Assembly: GCF_003182155.1 (NCBI RefSeq)
Contig: NZ_QGTG01000008.1
Coordinates: forward strand, 1-64,000
Length of the DNA: 64,000 bases
Source: Chitinophaga sp. S165
GTDB taxonomy: Bacteria; Bacteroidota; Bacteroidia; Chitinophagales; Chitinophagaceae
Direction of reading: 5' to 3'
Both the position numbers and the translations under genes were made by a program. The stretch's first letter is position 1. Each line of letters opens with the position of its first letter. The notes beneath the pieces are model-generated. The model worked only from the letters and a program-made list of their open reading frames with translations, searched no databases and was not told the DNA's origin. Shown here piece by piece: positions 34,810 to 42,925 of the stretch.

Positions 34810-35784
34810 ATGATCACAATGGTAAATAACGCCCACTTATGGTTTGCAAAACACAGGACCTGGTGTTTTGCGCTCATCATGTTAATAGCAGGAACCTTAT
34901 TGGCCCTGATGCCTGCACAGGCACAGGAGCTTCGTGCAAATGTCACTGTCACCACCGGCAGGCTGGTAAATAATAATACCAGCAGGAAGGTATTTACTAC
35001 CCTTCAGAATTCTATCAGGGAATTCCTGAACGGCCGCAGGTGGACCGATGAGTCATATACGCCGGCTGAACGCATTGAATGTAACTTCCTGCTCAATATT
35101 ACTGAAGATCTTGGCAACAATACTTTTAAGGCGACCCTGACAATACAGGCTACCAGGCCGGTATACAACGCCGGATACTTAAGCAGTATCCTGAATACGC
35201 AGGACCCGAACGTGGTATTCCGTTATGTAGAATTTCAACCGCTGGAATTCAGTGATAACCGCGTAGTGGGAAATGATCCGCTGGCGTCTAACCTGACTGC
35301 GATCCTGGCTTATTATACTTACATCATCCTGGGACTGGATGCAGATTCTTTTGCCGCGAGGGGAGGCGATGATTTCTTCAAGAAAGCGCTGAATATAGTG
35401 ACCAGTGCACCCGACGGGAAGGAAATCTCAGGATGGAAGCCTTTCGAGGGCAACAGGAACCGCTACTGGTTGCAGGACAATCTGCTAAATGTGAAATTCG
35501 CCCGCTTTCATGATGTGATGTATCAATATCACCGGCAGGGACTGGACATGATGTATGAGGATATGAATAAGGGGCGCAATACGTTGATGAACTGCCTGAA
35601 CATGTTGTATGCCATATACCAGGATATACCCAATTCTATGCTGATGGCAACGTTCTTTACTGCCAAAGCGGATGAACTGCAGAAGATCTTTGCCAAATCG
35701 CCTCCGCAGGAAAGATCCCGCGCCGCACAATTGCTAGCCCAGATGGACGTCACTAATGCGGCGAAATACCAGAATATGAAATAG
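34810..35784 (+). CDS. DUF4835 family protein (PorD-like)
   Basis: 324 residues with a signal sequence (hydrophobic 18-36, ending AQAQ). The mature start ELRANVTVTTGRLVNNNTSRKVFTTLQNSIREFLNGRRW is the DUF4835 hallmark. Bacteroidota homologues are called PorD because of a reported link to type IX secretion in Porphyromonas. It lies 21 bp downstream of coaBC, a conserved arrangement in the phylum as I recall. Periplasmic or outer membrane-associated; the molecular role is unknown. ATG 34810 and a second ATG three codons later are equally possible. Confidence 0.82.
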   Translation: MITMVNNAHLWFAKHRTWCFALIMLIAGTLLALMPAQAQELRANVTVTTGRLVNNNTSRKVFTTLQNSIREFLNGRRWTDESYTPAERIECNFLLNITEDLGNNTFKATLTIQATRPVYNAGYLSSILNTQDPNVVFRYVEFQPLEFSDNRVVGNDPLASNLTAILAYYTYIILGLDADSFAARGGDDFFKKALNIVTSAPDGKEISGWKPFEGNRNRYWLQDNLLNVKFARFHDVMYQYHRQGLDMMYEDMNKGRNTLMNCLNMLYAIYQDIPNSMLMATFFTAKADELQKIFAKSPPQERSRAAQLLAQMDVTNAAKYQNMK

Positions 35785-35811
35785 CTTTGCTTTTTGAAGA
35801 AGGACTTAATT

Positions 35812-36387
35812 ATGTATAGAATTATTGCAGTTTGCCTGCTGTTGCTGATAACGGCATGCGGGGAAGCGGACAGAGTGCCAAAGGACGTAATATCCAAAGA
35901 ACAAATGCGTGATGTGCTGCTGGATTTAAATCTGGCGGACGCATATAGTGGTATTACAGATGATCAGGCGAACCTGCTTGTCCATGATTCAATACGTCAG
36001 AAACGTGTGAAAGTATATTTTCGTCAGGTGCTTGATATGCATAAACTGACCCCCGAACAGTTCAATCACAGCTACCAGTATTACGAGGCGCATCCTAATG
36101 CATTCAAGGTGATATACGATATGATGTTTGCAATTGTGTCAAATGATAAGAACATGCTTGACATCAACGAGCGGCGGAAAGAGTATGTGACAAACCGGCG
36201 TAACCTTTTGCCGGTTAATAATAATAGCCTAATTTCAATTGAACAGGATACATTAATTCCATTTGTTAAGAAAAATAAGAGAGGCATCAATTTCGATAAT
36301 CTGCCAAAGAAGCTTGAGTCCATGCCTAAAGACAATTCGCCAAAGAAGCATGTACCCTTGAACAGATTGGCCAAACCGAAGCGCTGA
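35812..36387 (+). CDS. DUF4296 lipoprotein
   Basis: 191 residues from ATG 35812. The signal sequence MYRIIAVCLLLLITAC ends in a lipobox. VPKDVISKEQMRDVLLDLNLADAY is typical of DUF4296, a small Bacteroidota lipoprotein family of unknown function. The tail after residue 110 is basic and Asn/Pro-rich. It is 27 bp downstream of the DUF4835 gene. The TTG at 35794 would add six residues in front of the signal and is not needed. Confidence 0.82.
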   Translation: MYRIIAVCLLLLITACGEADRVPKDVISKEQMRDVLLDLNLADAYSGITDDQANLLVHDSIRQKRVKVYFRQVLDMHKLTPEQFNHSYQYYEAHPNAFKVIYDMMFAIVSNDKNMLDINERRKEYVTNRRNLLPVNNNSLISIEQDTLIPFVKKNKRGINFDNLPKKLESMPKDNSPKKHVPLNRLAKPKR

Positions 36388-36416
36388 AGCCGCCCTTTTT
36401 AAAACATCACCAAAAC

Positions 36417-37112
36417 ATGAACAAAGTTGTAGCTAATGCTGACGAAGCATTGCATGACATCCGCGATGGCGCTACCCTGATGCTGGGCGGATTTGGTTTA
36501 TGCGGCATCCCCGAGAACAGTATTGCCGCTTTAGTACGCAAGGGTATTAAACAATTAACCTGTATTTCCAATAATGCCGGCGTGGACGATTTTGGCCTCG
36601 GACTGCTGCTGAAAACAAGGCAGATCAAAAAGATGCTTTCGTCTTATGTAGGAGAGAACGCTGAATTCGAACGTCAGCTGCTCTCCGGTGAACTGGAGGT
36701 GGACCTGATACCCCAGGGAACGTTGGCTACCCGTATACAGATGGCAGGCATGGGCATTCCTGCCTTTTTTACGCCCGCAGGTTACGGTACGGAAATAGCT
36801 GCCGGAAAAGAATCGCGCGAATTCAACGGCAAGCAGTATTTGATGGAGCTGGCATTACATGCAGATTTCTCCATCGTTAAAGCCTGGAAAGGCGATACAA
36901 TGGGTAACTTGGTATTCCGCAAGACCACCCGTAATTTCAGCAGTTCTATGGCAAAGGCAGGCAACATCACTATTGCCGAAGTAGAGCACCTGGTGCAACC
37001 GGGAGAGCTGGACCCTGACCATATCCATGTACCGGGTATCTATGTACACCGTGTCTTCCAGGGAAGTAATTATGAAAAACGTATAGAGCGGAAAACCGTA
37101 AAAATGGGTTGA
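36417..37112 (+). CDS. 3-oxoacid CoA-transferase subunit A
   Basis: 231 residues. Family I CoA-transferase alpha subunit, transferring CoA between succinyl-CoA and acetoacetate or a similar acid. GATLMLGGFGLCGIPENSI is the glycine-rich signature. ISNNAGVDDFGLGLLL and GTLATRIQMAGMGIPAFFTPAGYGT are typical of ScoA. It pairs with subunit B 39 bp downstream. Substrate specificity between acetoacetate, butyrate and other acids cannot be fixed from sequence. Confidence 0.93.
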   Translation: MNKVVANADEALHDIRDGATLMLGGFGLCGIPENSIAALVRKGIKQLTCISNNAGVDDFGLGLLLKTRQIKKMLSSYVGENAEFERQLLSGELEVDLIPQGTLATRIQMAGMGIPAFFTPAGYGTEIAAGKESREFNGKQYLMELALHADFSIVKAWKGDTMGNLVFRKTTRNFSSSMAKAGNITIAEVEHLVQPGELDPDHIHVPGIYVHRVFQGSNYEKRIERKTVKMG

Positions 37113-37151
37113 TCCCTCACTGCTACTGCAACCTCAAATCTGAAAATCATT

Positions 37152-37811
37152 ATGTCTTTAGATAAATATGGCATTGCCAAAAGAATAGCACAGGAGCTGC
37201 GCGATGGTATGTATGTGAATCTCGGTATCGGTATCCCGACGCTGGTAGCCAATTTCATCCCGTCAGGCATTTCTATCATGTTACAATCTGAAAACGGGTT
37301 GTTAGGTATGGGCCCTTATCCGGAGGAACAGGAGATAGATGCAGACCTGATCAATGCGGGAAAGGAAACGGTAACAGTGCTGCCAGGCGGTGTGTTTTTT
37401 GATTCTGCTGAAAGCTTCGGCATGATCAGGGCAGGAAAGGTCGACCTTACTGTATTGGGCGCTATGGAAGTATCTGATGCAGGCGATATTGCCAACTGGA
37501 AAATACCAGGTAAGATGGTAAAAGGAATGGGAGGGGCAATGGACCTGGTAGCATCAGCAAAAAATATAATCGTTGCAATGATGCATACAAATCCGAAGGG
37601 AGAAAGCAAATTACTACCAACGTGTACGTTACCTCTTACGGGCGTTTCCTGTGTAAAGAAAGTGGTAACCGAGCTGGCTGTATTGGATATTACTCCGCAA
37701 GGCTTCCGTTTACTTGAAAGAGCTCCGGGGGTAAGCGTAGAGGAGATCGTTGCCAAGACAGCGGGAAGGCTGGTTGTTGAAGGAGAGATACCGGAGATGA
37801 AACTCAGTTAA
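37152..37811 (+). CDS. 3-oxoacid CoA-transferase subunit B
   Basis: 219 residues. The beta subunit, carrying the catalytic glutamate in IMLQSENGLLGMGPYP (Glu of the SENG motif, about residue 47), which forms the glutamyl-CoA intermediate. YVNLGIGIPTLVANFI and VTVLPGGVFFDSAESFGMIRAGKVDLTVLGAMEV are family-typical. With subunit A it forms a heterotetramer in the cytosol. It ends 6 bp before a terminator-like inverted repeat. Confidence 0.94.
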   Translation: MSLDKYGIAKRIAQELRDGMYVNLGIGIPTLVANFIPSGISIMLQSENGLLGMGPYPEEQEIDADLINAGKETVTVLPGGVFFDSAESFGMIRAGKVDLTVLGAMEVSDAGDIANWKIPGKMVKGMGGAMDLVASAKNIIVAMMHTNPKGESKLLPTCTLPLTGVSCVKKVVTELAVLDITPQGFRLLERAPGVSVEEIVAKTAGRLVVEGEIPEMKLS

Positions 37812-37817
37812 TACATC

Positions 37818-37872
37818 AGGAATTAAGTATTGAAAAGCTGTAACAGATCTCAGCATTCAATTCTTAATTCCT
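37818..37872. terminator. Inverted repeat of the GGAATTAAG family after the CoA-transferase genes
   Basis: Arms AGGAATTAAGTATTGA (37818-37833) and TCAATTCTTAATTCCT (37857-37872) match 15 of 16. A T-rich stretch (AGCTTTTTATTTTTTC) follows. Related elements lie at 45936-45987 and 51689-51736. Confidence 0.75.
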
Positions 37873-37930
37873 AGCTTTTTATTTTTTCATAAGTATTATC
37901 CCTCATATTTACAATACCCTTAACTTGCTA

Positions 37931-37960
37931 TTGTAGAATAAAACAAAATCAGCATCTTTG
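37931..37960 (+). promoter_or_regulatory. Possible promoter inside the 37.8-38.5 kb gene-free region
   Basis: TTG (37931-37933), 19-bp spacer, CATCTTTG (37953-37960), one mismatch from TAnnTTTG. No coding sequence follows for about 580 bp. Confidence 0.4.
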
Positions 37961-37965
37961 CGATG

Positions 37966-38490
37966 TCATTACTGTTAGCATTTTATATAACAGAAAAGAT
38001 CGTAAACAGCATTCGAAAGCAGAGATACCGATATCAGAATATTAAATTCCTGTGAGGAAAATCCAACATCTAAGTCGACATATTAAAATAGCATTGTGAA
38101 AATTGTCGCTGACGTTTAGAGAATCAAGCAACCTGATGAAACTATGACCACGTACGTATCTATCCCGAAGGGAAAAGAATACTGAATGATTACAGGCGCC
38201 GTATAGTGCCGGTTGGAACGTATAGTTCCTGTCATGTGATTGTTCGAAGTGTCCTATTTATCCTATACCATTTTAATTATGAAAGAATACGGTGCCACAT
38301 GTCGTGGCGTCCAGGCTATCATCAGGCTTTGTGCGTAAACCGGAAAGGTCTCTGTAATCAGCAATATCCAAATATTGGGTTGTCAGTATTAACAGGTGTT
38401 CATCCCTGCCGAGCGGGGAAGACCCCCTGTCCTATGTGAAAAAAGACGGTTATCCGGCGTAAGGCCGGGTAACCGCTACCCATTTTTACC
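37966..38490 (+). ncRNA. Candidate structured non-coding RNA or riboregulatory region, unidentified
   Basis: The 730-bp stretch 37812-38541 has no credible gene. From a promoter-like element it shows several pairable segments: CTGTTA/TAACAG (37972-37993), GGCGCCGTAT (38195-38204) with ATACGGTGCC (38287-38296), GGAAC/GTTCC (38215-38229), CAATAT/ATATTG near 38370, TCCCTGC/GCGGGGA (38403-38419), and a 12-bp stem at 38447-38475. It does not match RNase P, tmRNA, SRP or 6S RNA as I know them. It could equally be a degenerate region. Confidence 0.3.
38439..38487. terminator. Strong hairpin with A- and T-tracts
   Basis: CGGTTATCCGGC (38447-38458) pairs with GCCGGGTAACCG (38464-38475) with one wobble. 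On the minus strand TCTTTTTT follows directly. On the plus strand TTTTT follows after 7 nt. It may be bidirectional; the minus direction looks stronger although no minus gene is adjacent. Confidence 0.55.
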
Positions 38491-38541
38491 CCATTAATTT
38501 TCCGTACCTTAACAGTCCAATCAAAAGCTAAAGAGTTCGAA

Positions 38542-39378
38542 GTGCAATCAGGGTTTCTATGTTATAATGGTAAATTTATTGCGGCGTCCGAACCTATCTT
38601 AACGGCCGATAACCGTTCCTTCCGTTATGGAGATGGTTGTTTCGAAACTATGCGGGTTTACCAGGGACGTGTCTTATTGTCCGACCTACACTTTGAACGG
38701 CTGATGTCCAGTCTGAACCTGCTTCATTTTGATGTTCCCCAGCAGTTCACCAAAGCATATTTTACAAGGCTCATTACAGAGCTTTGCAGCAGGAATGGTC
38801 ATGAGCGGCTGGCCAGGGTAAGGCTGACAGTTTTCAGGTCAGACGGAGGGCTATATGACCCTGTTAATAACCTTCCGAATTTCATTATCCAGAGTTGGGA
38901 ACTGGACCGGCAAATATTGGAGTTAAATGAAAAGGGACTGAAGTTGGATATTTTCCCTGATGTGAGAAAGGCTAGCGATAAATACTCTTATATAAAATCG
39001 AATAATTGCCTGCCATATGTAATGGCTGCCATGTATGCAAAACAACACCGCGTTAATGAAGCAGTGCTGTTGAACCCATGTGGAAGGGTAGCTGATACTA
39101 CAATTGCTAATCTTTTTATTGTGCATGGAAAGGAGATCATCACGCCGCCATTATCTGAAGGAGGTGTATGTGGTGTAATGCGCAGAAACTTACTGCGGAT
39201 GGACCTTCCTTTTTCAGTTACTGAAAAGCCCGTTACGGTAGCAGATCTTGAGACTGCGGATGAAATATTTCTTACCAATGCTGTAACCGGTATCCGCTGG
39301 GTCGGTTCATTCCGTGAAAGTAGTTATGGGAACGCTACTGCGGTAATATTACACGAACTGATCCATGAAGGATTATAG
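38542..39378 (+). CDS. Class IV aminotransferase / aminodeoxychorismate lyase-like PLP enzyme
   Basis: 278 residues from GTG 38542. Fold-type IV PLP enzyme: FLCYNGKFIAASEPILTADNRSFRYGDGCFETMRVYQGR is the typical N-terminus. YSYIKSNNCLPYVMAAMYA carries the candidate Schiff-base lysine. ADTTIANLFIV and LSEGGVCGVMRRNLL line the phosphate site. TADEIFLTNAVTGIRWV is near the C-terminus. Branched-chain aminotransferases, D-amino acid transaminases and 4-amino-4-deoxychorismate lyase (PabC) share these features. The length and end fit PabC best, which would link to folate. No partner pabA/pabB is in view. Confidence 0.82.
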   Translation: MQSGFLCYNGKFIAASEPILTADNRSFRYGDGCFETMRVYQGRVLLSDLHFERLMSSLNLLHFDVPQQFTKAYFTRLITELCSRNGHERLARVRLTVFRSDGGLYDPVNNLPNFIIQSWELDRQILELNEKGLKLDIFPDVRKASDKYSYIKSNNCLPYVMAAMYAKQHRVNEAVLLNPCGRVADTTIANLFIVHGKEIITPPLSEGGVCGVMRRNLLRMDLPFSVTEKPVTVADLETADEIFLTNAVTGIRWVGSFRESSYGNATAVILHELIHEGL

Positions 39379-39519
39379 ATAAAAATATACGATTACTTAT
39401 TTACTACACTTTACTGAACCTGCATGGCAGTGGCACATTTTTAGCAGCACTTTTTTTGTTCCATCCGATTTATCTTGTACTGCGATTGTTTATTTGAGAA
39501 TGCAAAACTAACCACTCTT

Positions 39520-40824
39520 ATGCCTCCAACTATAAACTTATGCTGGTTGCGACGTGACTTACGTCTGCTTGACCATGCAGCGTTGTACCACGCTTTGAAA
39601 TCTGCGGCTCCTGTTGTACCTGTCTTTGTGTTTGATACAAACATCCTGAATGACCTTGAAGATAAACATGACAGACGTGTCACTTTTATTCATGACACGC
39701 TCGAAGATCTGCAAGTGAAACTCAGTAAACTTGGTAGCACATTAGATATTTATTACGGTACACCGCAACAGGCGTTTGAGCACTGGACTACACAGTATGA
39801 TGTGCAGGAAGTGTTCACCAATATTGACTATGAGCCGTATGCTGTTAAACGTGACGCAGATATTGCGAAGCAATTGAAGGAAAAGAATATCGGCTTCCAT
39901 CAGTACAAAGACCAGGTCATCTTTGACCGGAATGAAATTTTGAAAGATAACGGACAGCCATATACGGTATTTACACCGTATAGTAAAAAATGGAAAACAT
40001 TGCTGAATGATTATTCTTTACAAGCTTATCCCACAGAAAACTATTTCAGAAATTTCTTCAAACAGAAAATTAAGAAGGTGCCCAGTTTGCGTGCTATCGG
40101 ATTCATGGCAGGAGATAGAGGATTCCCATCCGTCAGAATAAAGGACAGCGTGATAAAGAACTACGATAAGACCCGCGACCTGCCTGGTATTGAAGGGACG
40201 ACACATATCGGACTGCATCTGCGTTTTGGTACTATTAGCATACGCGAACTGGCTGGCCGCGCCAATGAGTTGAATGAAACATTTCTTGGTGAATTGATCT
40301 GGCGTGATTTCTTTCAGATGATCATATGGCATTTCCCGCATGTTGTACAACATTCTTTCCGCCGTGAATATGATAATATACAATGGCGGAATAATGAACA
40401 TGAATTTCAGCAGTGGTGTGACGGACAAACAGGTTATCCTATTGTAGATGCAGGTATGCGTGAATTGAATACAACGGGATTTATGCACAACCGCGTGCGT
40501 ATGATCACAGCTAGTTTTCTTACAAAACATTTGTTGATTGACTGGCGTTGGGGAGAAGCTTATTTTGCAAAGAAACTGCTTGACTACGATCTTGCTGCAA
40601 ACAATGGAAACTGGCAGTGGGCCGCAGGTTCGGGGTGTGATGCTGCACCTTATTTCCGCGTGTTCAATCCAACATTACAAACACAACGTTTTGATCCTTC
40701 TTTTGAATATATAAAAAAATGGGTGCCTGAGTTTCAGGAGTTGACTTATGTGAAGCCAATGGTTGTACATGAACAGGCCCGCAAAAGAGTGCTCGAAGTT
40801 TATAAGGCCGCATTAGCTTCTTAG
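39520..40824 (+). CDS. Deoxyribodipyrimidine photolyase (cryptochrome/photolyase family)
   Basis: 434 residues from ATG 39520 (MPPTINLCWLRRDLRLLDH). Light-driven repair of pyrimidine dimers. The N-terminal Rossmann antenna domain (1-130) has WLRRDLRLLDHAALYHAL. The C-terminal FAD domain has a THIGLHLRFGTISIREL stretch, LIWRDFFQMIIWHFP, GYPIVDAGMRELNTTGFMHNRVRM and LDYDLAANNGNWQWAAGSGCDAAPYFRVFNP, all conserved in class I CPD photolyases. Antenna type is unclear. An upstream TTG at 39475 would add 15 unrelated residues. Convergent with mqnD. Confidence 0.93.
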   Translation: MPPTINLCWLRRDLRLLDHAALYHALKSAAPVVPVFVFDTNILNDLEDKHDRRVTFIHDTLEDLQVKLSKLGSTLDIYYGTPQQAFEHWTTQYDVQEVFTNIDYEPYAVKRDADIAKQLKEKNIGFHQYKDQVIFDRNEILKDNGQPYTVFTPYSKKWKTLLNDYSLQAYPTENYFRNFFKQKIKKVPSLRAIGFMAGDRGFPSVRIKDSVIKNYDKTRDLPGIEGTTHIGLHLRFGTISIRELAGRANELNETFLGELIWRDFFQMIIWHFPHVVQHSFRREYDNIQWRNNEHEFQQWCDGQTGYPIVDAGMRELNTTGFMHNRVRMITASFLTKHLLIDWRWGEAYFAKKLLDYDLAANNGNWQWAAGSGCDAAPYFRVFNPTLQTQRFDPSFEYIKKWVPEFQELTYVKPMVVHEQARKRVLEVYKAALAS

Positions 40825-40873
40825 GTCATCGTAATAAGAGAAGCGCGGAAGAAGTATAACCATTGAGATATGA

Positions 40874-40915
40874 ATAGTCCACAGACAATTGCCAGTCATC
40901 TGTGGGCTATTTTTA
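40874..40915. terminator. Convergent terminator between photolyase and mqnD
   Basis: ATAGTCCACAGA (40874-40885) pairs with TCTGTGGGCTAT (40899-40910) with one wobble, followed by TTTTTATTTC. Confidence 0.82.
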
Positions 40916-40932
40916 TTTCAGCGTATTATTTT

Positions 40933-41718
40933 TTATGCATATACTGACATCAGTCTGTCAACGGCGGCTTTACCAGCATCGCCAAGACCAAGACTGAAAT
41001 CATTTACATAGAGATCGATGTGCTGACGCATTACAGATTCGTCCATTTCCTGCGCATGAGCAGTTACATAGGAAGATAATGCGGGATAGTGTTTGTAAGA
41101 ATATTGAAGGCTGTCGTGTATGAGCTGATCTACCTGTTGTTTGATATGATCAGGAACATCTTTACGGATAAAGATCCCTCCTAAAGGAATAGGGCTGCCA
41201 GTCGTGCTTTCCCAGTATTCGCCAAGATCAATGATCTTAACAAGACCTTTCTGCTGATAGGTGAACCTGTTCTCATGAATGATCACACCGGCATCTACTC
41301 TGCCATCTAACACTGCATTTTCAATATCAGAGAAGACGAGCACCTCTTTTTGTTTTGCTTCAGGAAATGCAATTGAGAAGAGTAAGTTAGCAGTTGTATT
41401 TTCTCCGGGAATAGCAATTTTACAGTCTTTGATCTTTTCCTGCGGGATATCTTTTTTAGCAATGAGCAATGGTCCGCAACCTCTGCCTAAAGCACTGCCG
41501 CTATTGAGTAACTCATATTGGTCTTTCACTTTCTGATATACGCCGAAGCTGAGTTTTGTAACAGCCAGTTTACCCTGCATCGCCCACTTGTTAAGTGTTT
41601 CAACGTCTTCAAGCTGCGTATTGAATGTGAGACCTTTCGTATCGATCTTGTTGTTCACCATCGCATCAAAAATGAATGTATCATTCGGGCATGGTGAGAA
41701 TCCTAATGTTAGTTCCAT
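40933..41718 (-). CDS. mqnD: 1,4-dihydroxy-6-naphthoate synthase MqnD
   Basis: 261 residues. Converts cyclic dehypoxanthinylfutalosine to 1,4-dihydroxy-6-naphthoate in the futalosine route to menaquinone. A periplasmic-binding-protein-like fold with the family opening TLGFSPCPNDTFIFDAMVNNKID. Also VTKLSFGVYQKV, LGRGCGPLLIAKKD, IPGENTTANLLFSIAFP and GVIIHENRFTYQQKGL, the last with a conserved His. It overlaps mqnB by 10 bp, so the two are translationally linked. Confidence 0.95.
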   Translation of the reverse strand: MELTLGFSPCPNDTFIFDAMVNNKIDTKGLTFNTQLEDVETLNKWAMQGKLAVTKLSFGVYQKVKDQYELLNSGSALGRGCGPLLIAKKDIPQEKIKDCKIAIPGENTTANLLFSIAFPEAKQKEVLVFSDIENAVLDGRVDAGVIIHENRFTYQQKGLVKIIDLGEYWESTTGSPIPLGGIFIRKDVPDHIKQQVDQLIHDSLQYSYKHYPALSSYVTAHAQEMDESVMRQHIDLYVNDFSLGLGDAGKAAVDRLMSVYA

Positions 41719-42359
41719 CGTTCAAAATATTTAATCAATGTATCATTCAATTCTTTAATAGCGAGTTGGATCTTCCATTTGCTTTTATCTCTTACTTCTA
41801 CATAATTGGAGATGCTCCGTAATTGCAGAAAAGGGATCTTTTCCTGGAGACAGGCATAATGGAAAGCGGCTCCTTCCATACTTTCAACACCCGGATCATA
41901 CTTGTCGACCAATAACTGACGGGTACGTTCGCTACCGCTGACGGTATTGATGGTCACACCCGTGGCAGTTGGCAGCTCCGGAAGGTAGGGTATGTCTTTC
42001 AGCGGATTGATGAGCTGTTTATTAATGAAAGGCGGTTGGTCGGGCTGCCATAACTGTATGTCGAACAGGTCTTTATATGCCTGATCGTCTTCTACGCCGA
42101 GGTCGCCCAGCTGCTCTTTCTCGATGATCACCACCTTTCCCATTTCCCAGGAATGGTCAAAACAGCCTGCAATACCGGCCTGAATAGCAAAATCGGGGCG
42201 TGATAAGGCAAACTGCCTGCCCAGCTGGTAAGCGGTATGCATCATGCCGATGCCGCCGATCAGGGTGGTTACCTGGCAATTCTGGTAGTTCTTTCCGGCC
42301 AGATGGTCCATAAAAGGCTGGATTTCAAAGGGAGTAGCAGCGGTAACCAGTATTTTCAT
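41709..42359 (-). CDS. mqnB: Futalosine hydrolase MqnB
   Basis: 216 residues. A nucleoside phosphorylase/nucleosidase-fold enzyme releasing hypoxanthine from futalosine. Motifs: ILVTAATPFEIQPFMDHL, GGIGMMHTAYQLGRQF, IQAGIAGCFDHSWEMGKVV, ESMEGAAFHYACLQEKIPFLQLRSISNYVE. The ESMEGAA catalytic segment and the RSISNYVE end distinguish futalosine hydrolase from MTA/SAH nucleosidase. Directly upstream of mqnD; the promoter region is shared with the divergent PTPS gene. Confidence 0.94.
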   Translation of the reverse strand: MKILVTAATPFEIQPFMDHLAGKNYQNCQVTTLIGGIGMMHTAYQLGRQFALSRPDFAIQAGIAGCFDHSWEMGKVVIIEKEQLGDLGVEDDQAYKDLFDIQLWQPDQPPFINKQLINPLKDIPYLPELPTATGVTINTVSGSERTRQLLVDKYDPGVESMEGAAFHYACLQEKIPFLQLRSISNYVEVRDKSKWKIQLAIKELNDTLIKYFERWN

Positions 42360-42416
42360 GGTGCAAAGGTAGGCGCTTTTGGTTTTCTATAAGGATAGGT
42401 TGTGGTTGAATTATTG

Positions 42417-42424
42417 TATTTTTG
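42417..42424 (+). promoter_or_regulatory. -7 element of the PTPS gene
   Basis: TATTTTTG is an exact TAnnTTTG match 20 bp before ATG 42445. No good -33 TTTG is present at 19-21 bp. It argues against the TTG start at 42379. Confidence 0.5.
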
Positions 42425-42444
42425 CGGAAAATATAGAGTTAATA

Positions 42445-42858
42445 ATGATCTATTTAACGCGTGTGGAGAACTTCAATGCGGCGCATAAGTTATCCAATCC
42501 CGCTTGGAGTAAGGAAAAGAACGAGGAAGTGTTTGGTAAATGTGCTAACGAAAACTGGCACGGTCATAATTACGAATTACACGTAACCGTAAAGGGAACG
42601 CCGGATCCGGAAACCGGATTCGTATTTAATGCAAAGACACTCGGTGTACTTATCAAGGATTATGTAGTTGAGAAGCTGGACCATCGTAATCTGAATATGG
42701 ATGTTGATTTTATGGTGGGTAAATTCACTTCTGCCGAAAATCTCGCTATAGGCATCTGGGACCAGTTAACACCTCATCTGCCTGCTGGCGTGGCATTACA
42801 TTGCATTAAGCTGTATGAGACGCCTCGCATCTATGTTGAGTACTTTGGAGGTAAATAA
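42445..42858 (+). CDS. 6-pyruvoyl-tetrahydropterin synthase family protein (PTPS, C-x5-HGH type)
   Basis: 137 residues from ATG 42445. Zinc ligands are His14 (FNAAHKL), His39 and His41 (WHGHNY). The catalytic Cys33 lies in FGKCANENWHGHNY, giving C-x5-HGH. Queuosine-pathway QueD usually has C-x3-HGH, while animal PTPS has C-x5-HGH. LDHRNLNMDV and YETPRIYVEYF also read like eukaryotic PTPS. It probably acts on dihydroneopterin triphosphate from FolE, encoded 67 bp downstream. The end product, biopterin-type or queuosine precursor, is unresolved. Confidence 0.88.
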   Translation: MIYLTRVENFNAAHKLSNPAWSKEKNEEVFGKCANENWHGHNYELHVTVKGTPDPETGFVFNAKTLGVLIKDYVVEKLDHRNLNMDVDFMVGKFTSAENLAIGIWDQLTPHLPAGVALHCIKLYETPRIYVEYFGGK

Positions 42859-42925
42859 GCGATTATATATCCCATACCTGGTACTTTCAGGAATTGTTGA
42901 TTGTTAGACTAAGTTAATTATAGTA

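Noticed and set aside
38395..38424. CRISPR array
   Set aside because: Only one repeat-like copy, no regular spacers and no cas genes; kept only as a finding.
38206..38439. 77-residue plus-strand reading frame in the candidate RNA region
   Set aside because: No recognisable motif, no promoter or ribosome site, and it runs through the hairpin segments.
37966..38490. RNase P RNA (a GAGGAAAATCC near 38054 resembles the conserved GAGGAAAGTCC)
   Set aside because: The following bases and the other conserved RNase P blocks are missing.
42379..42444. TTG 42379 as start of the PTPS gene
   Set aside because: The exact -7 element at 42417-42424 would lie inside the coding sequence, and the extension is not family-like.
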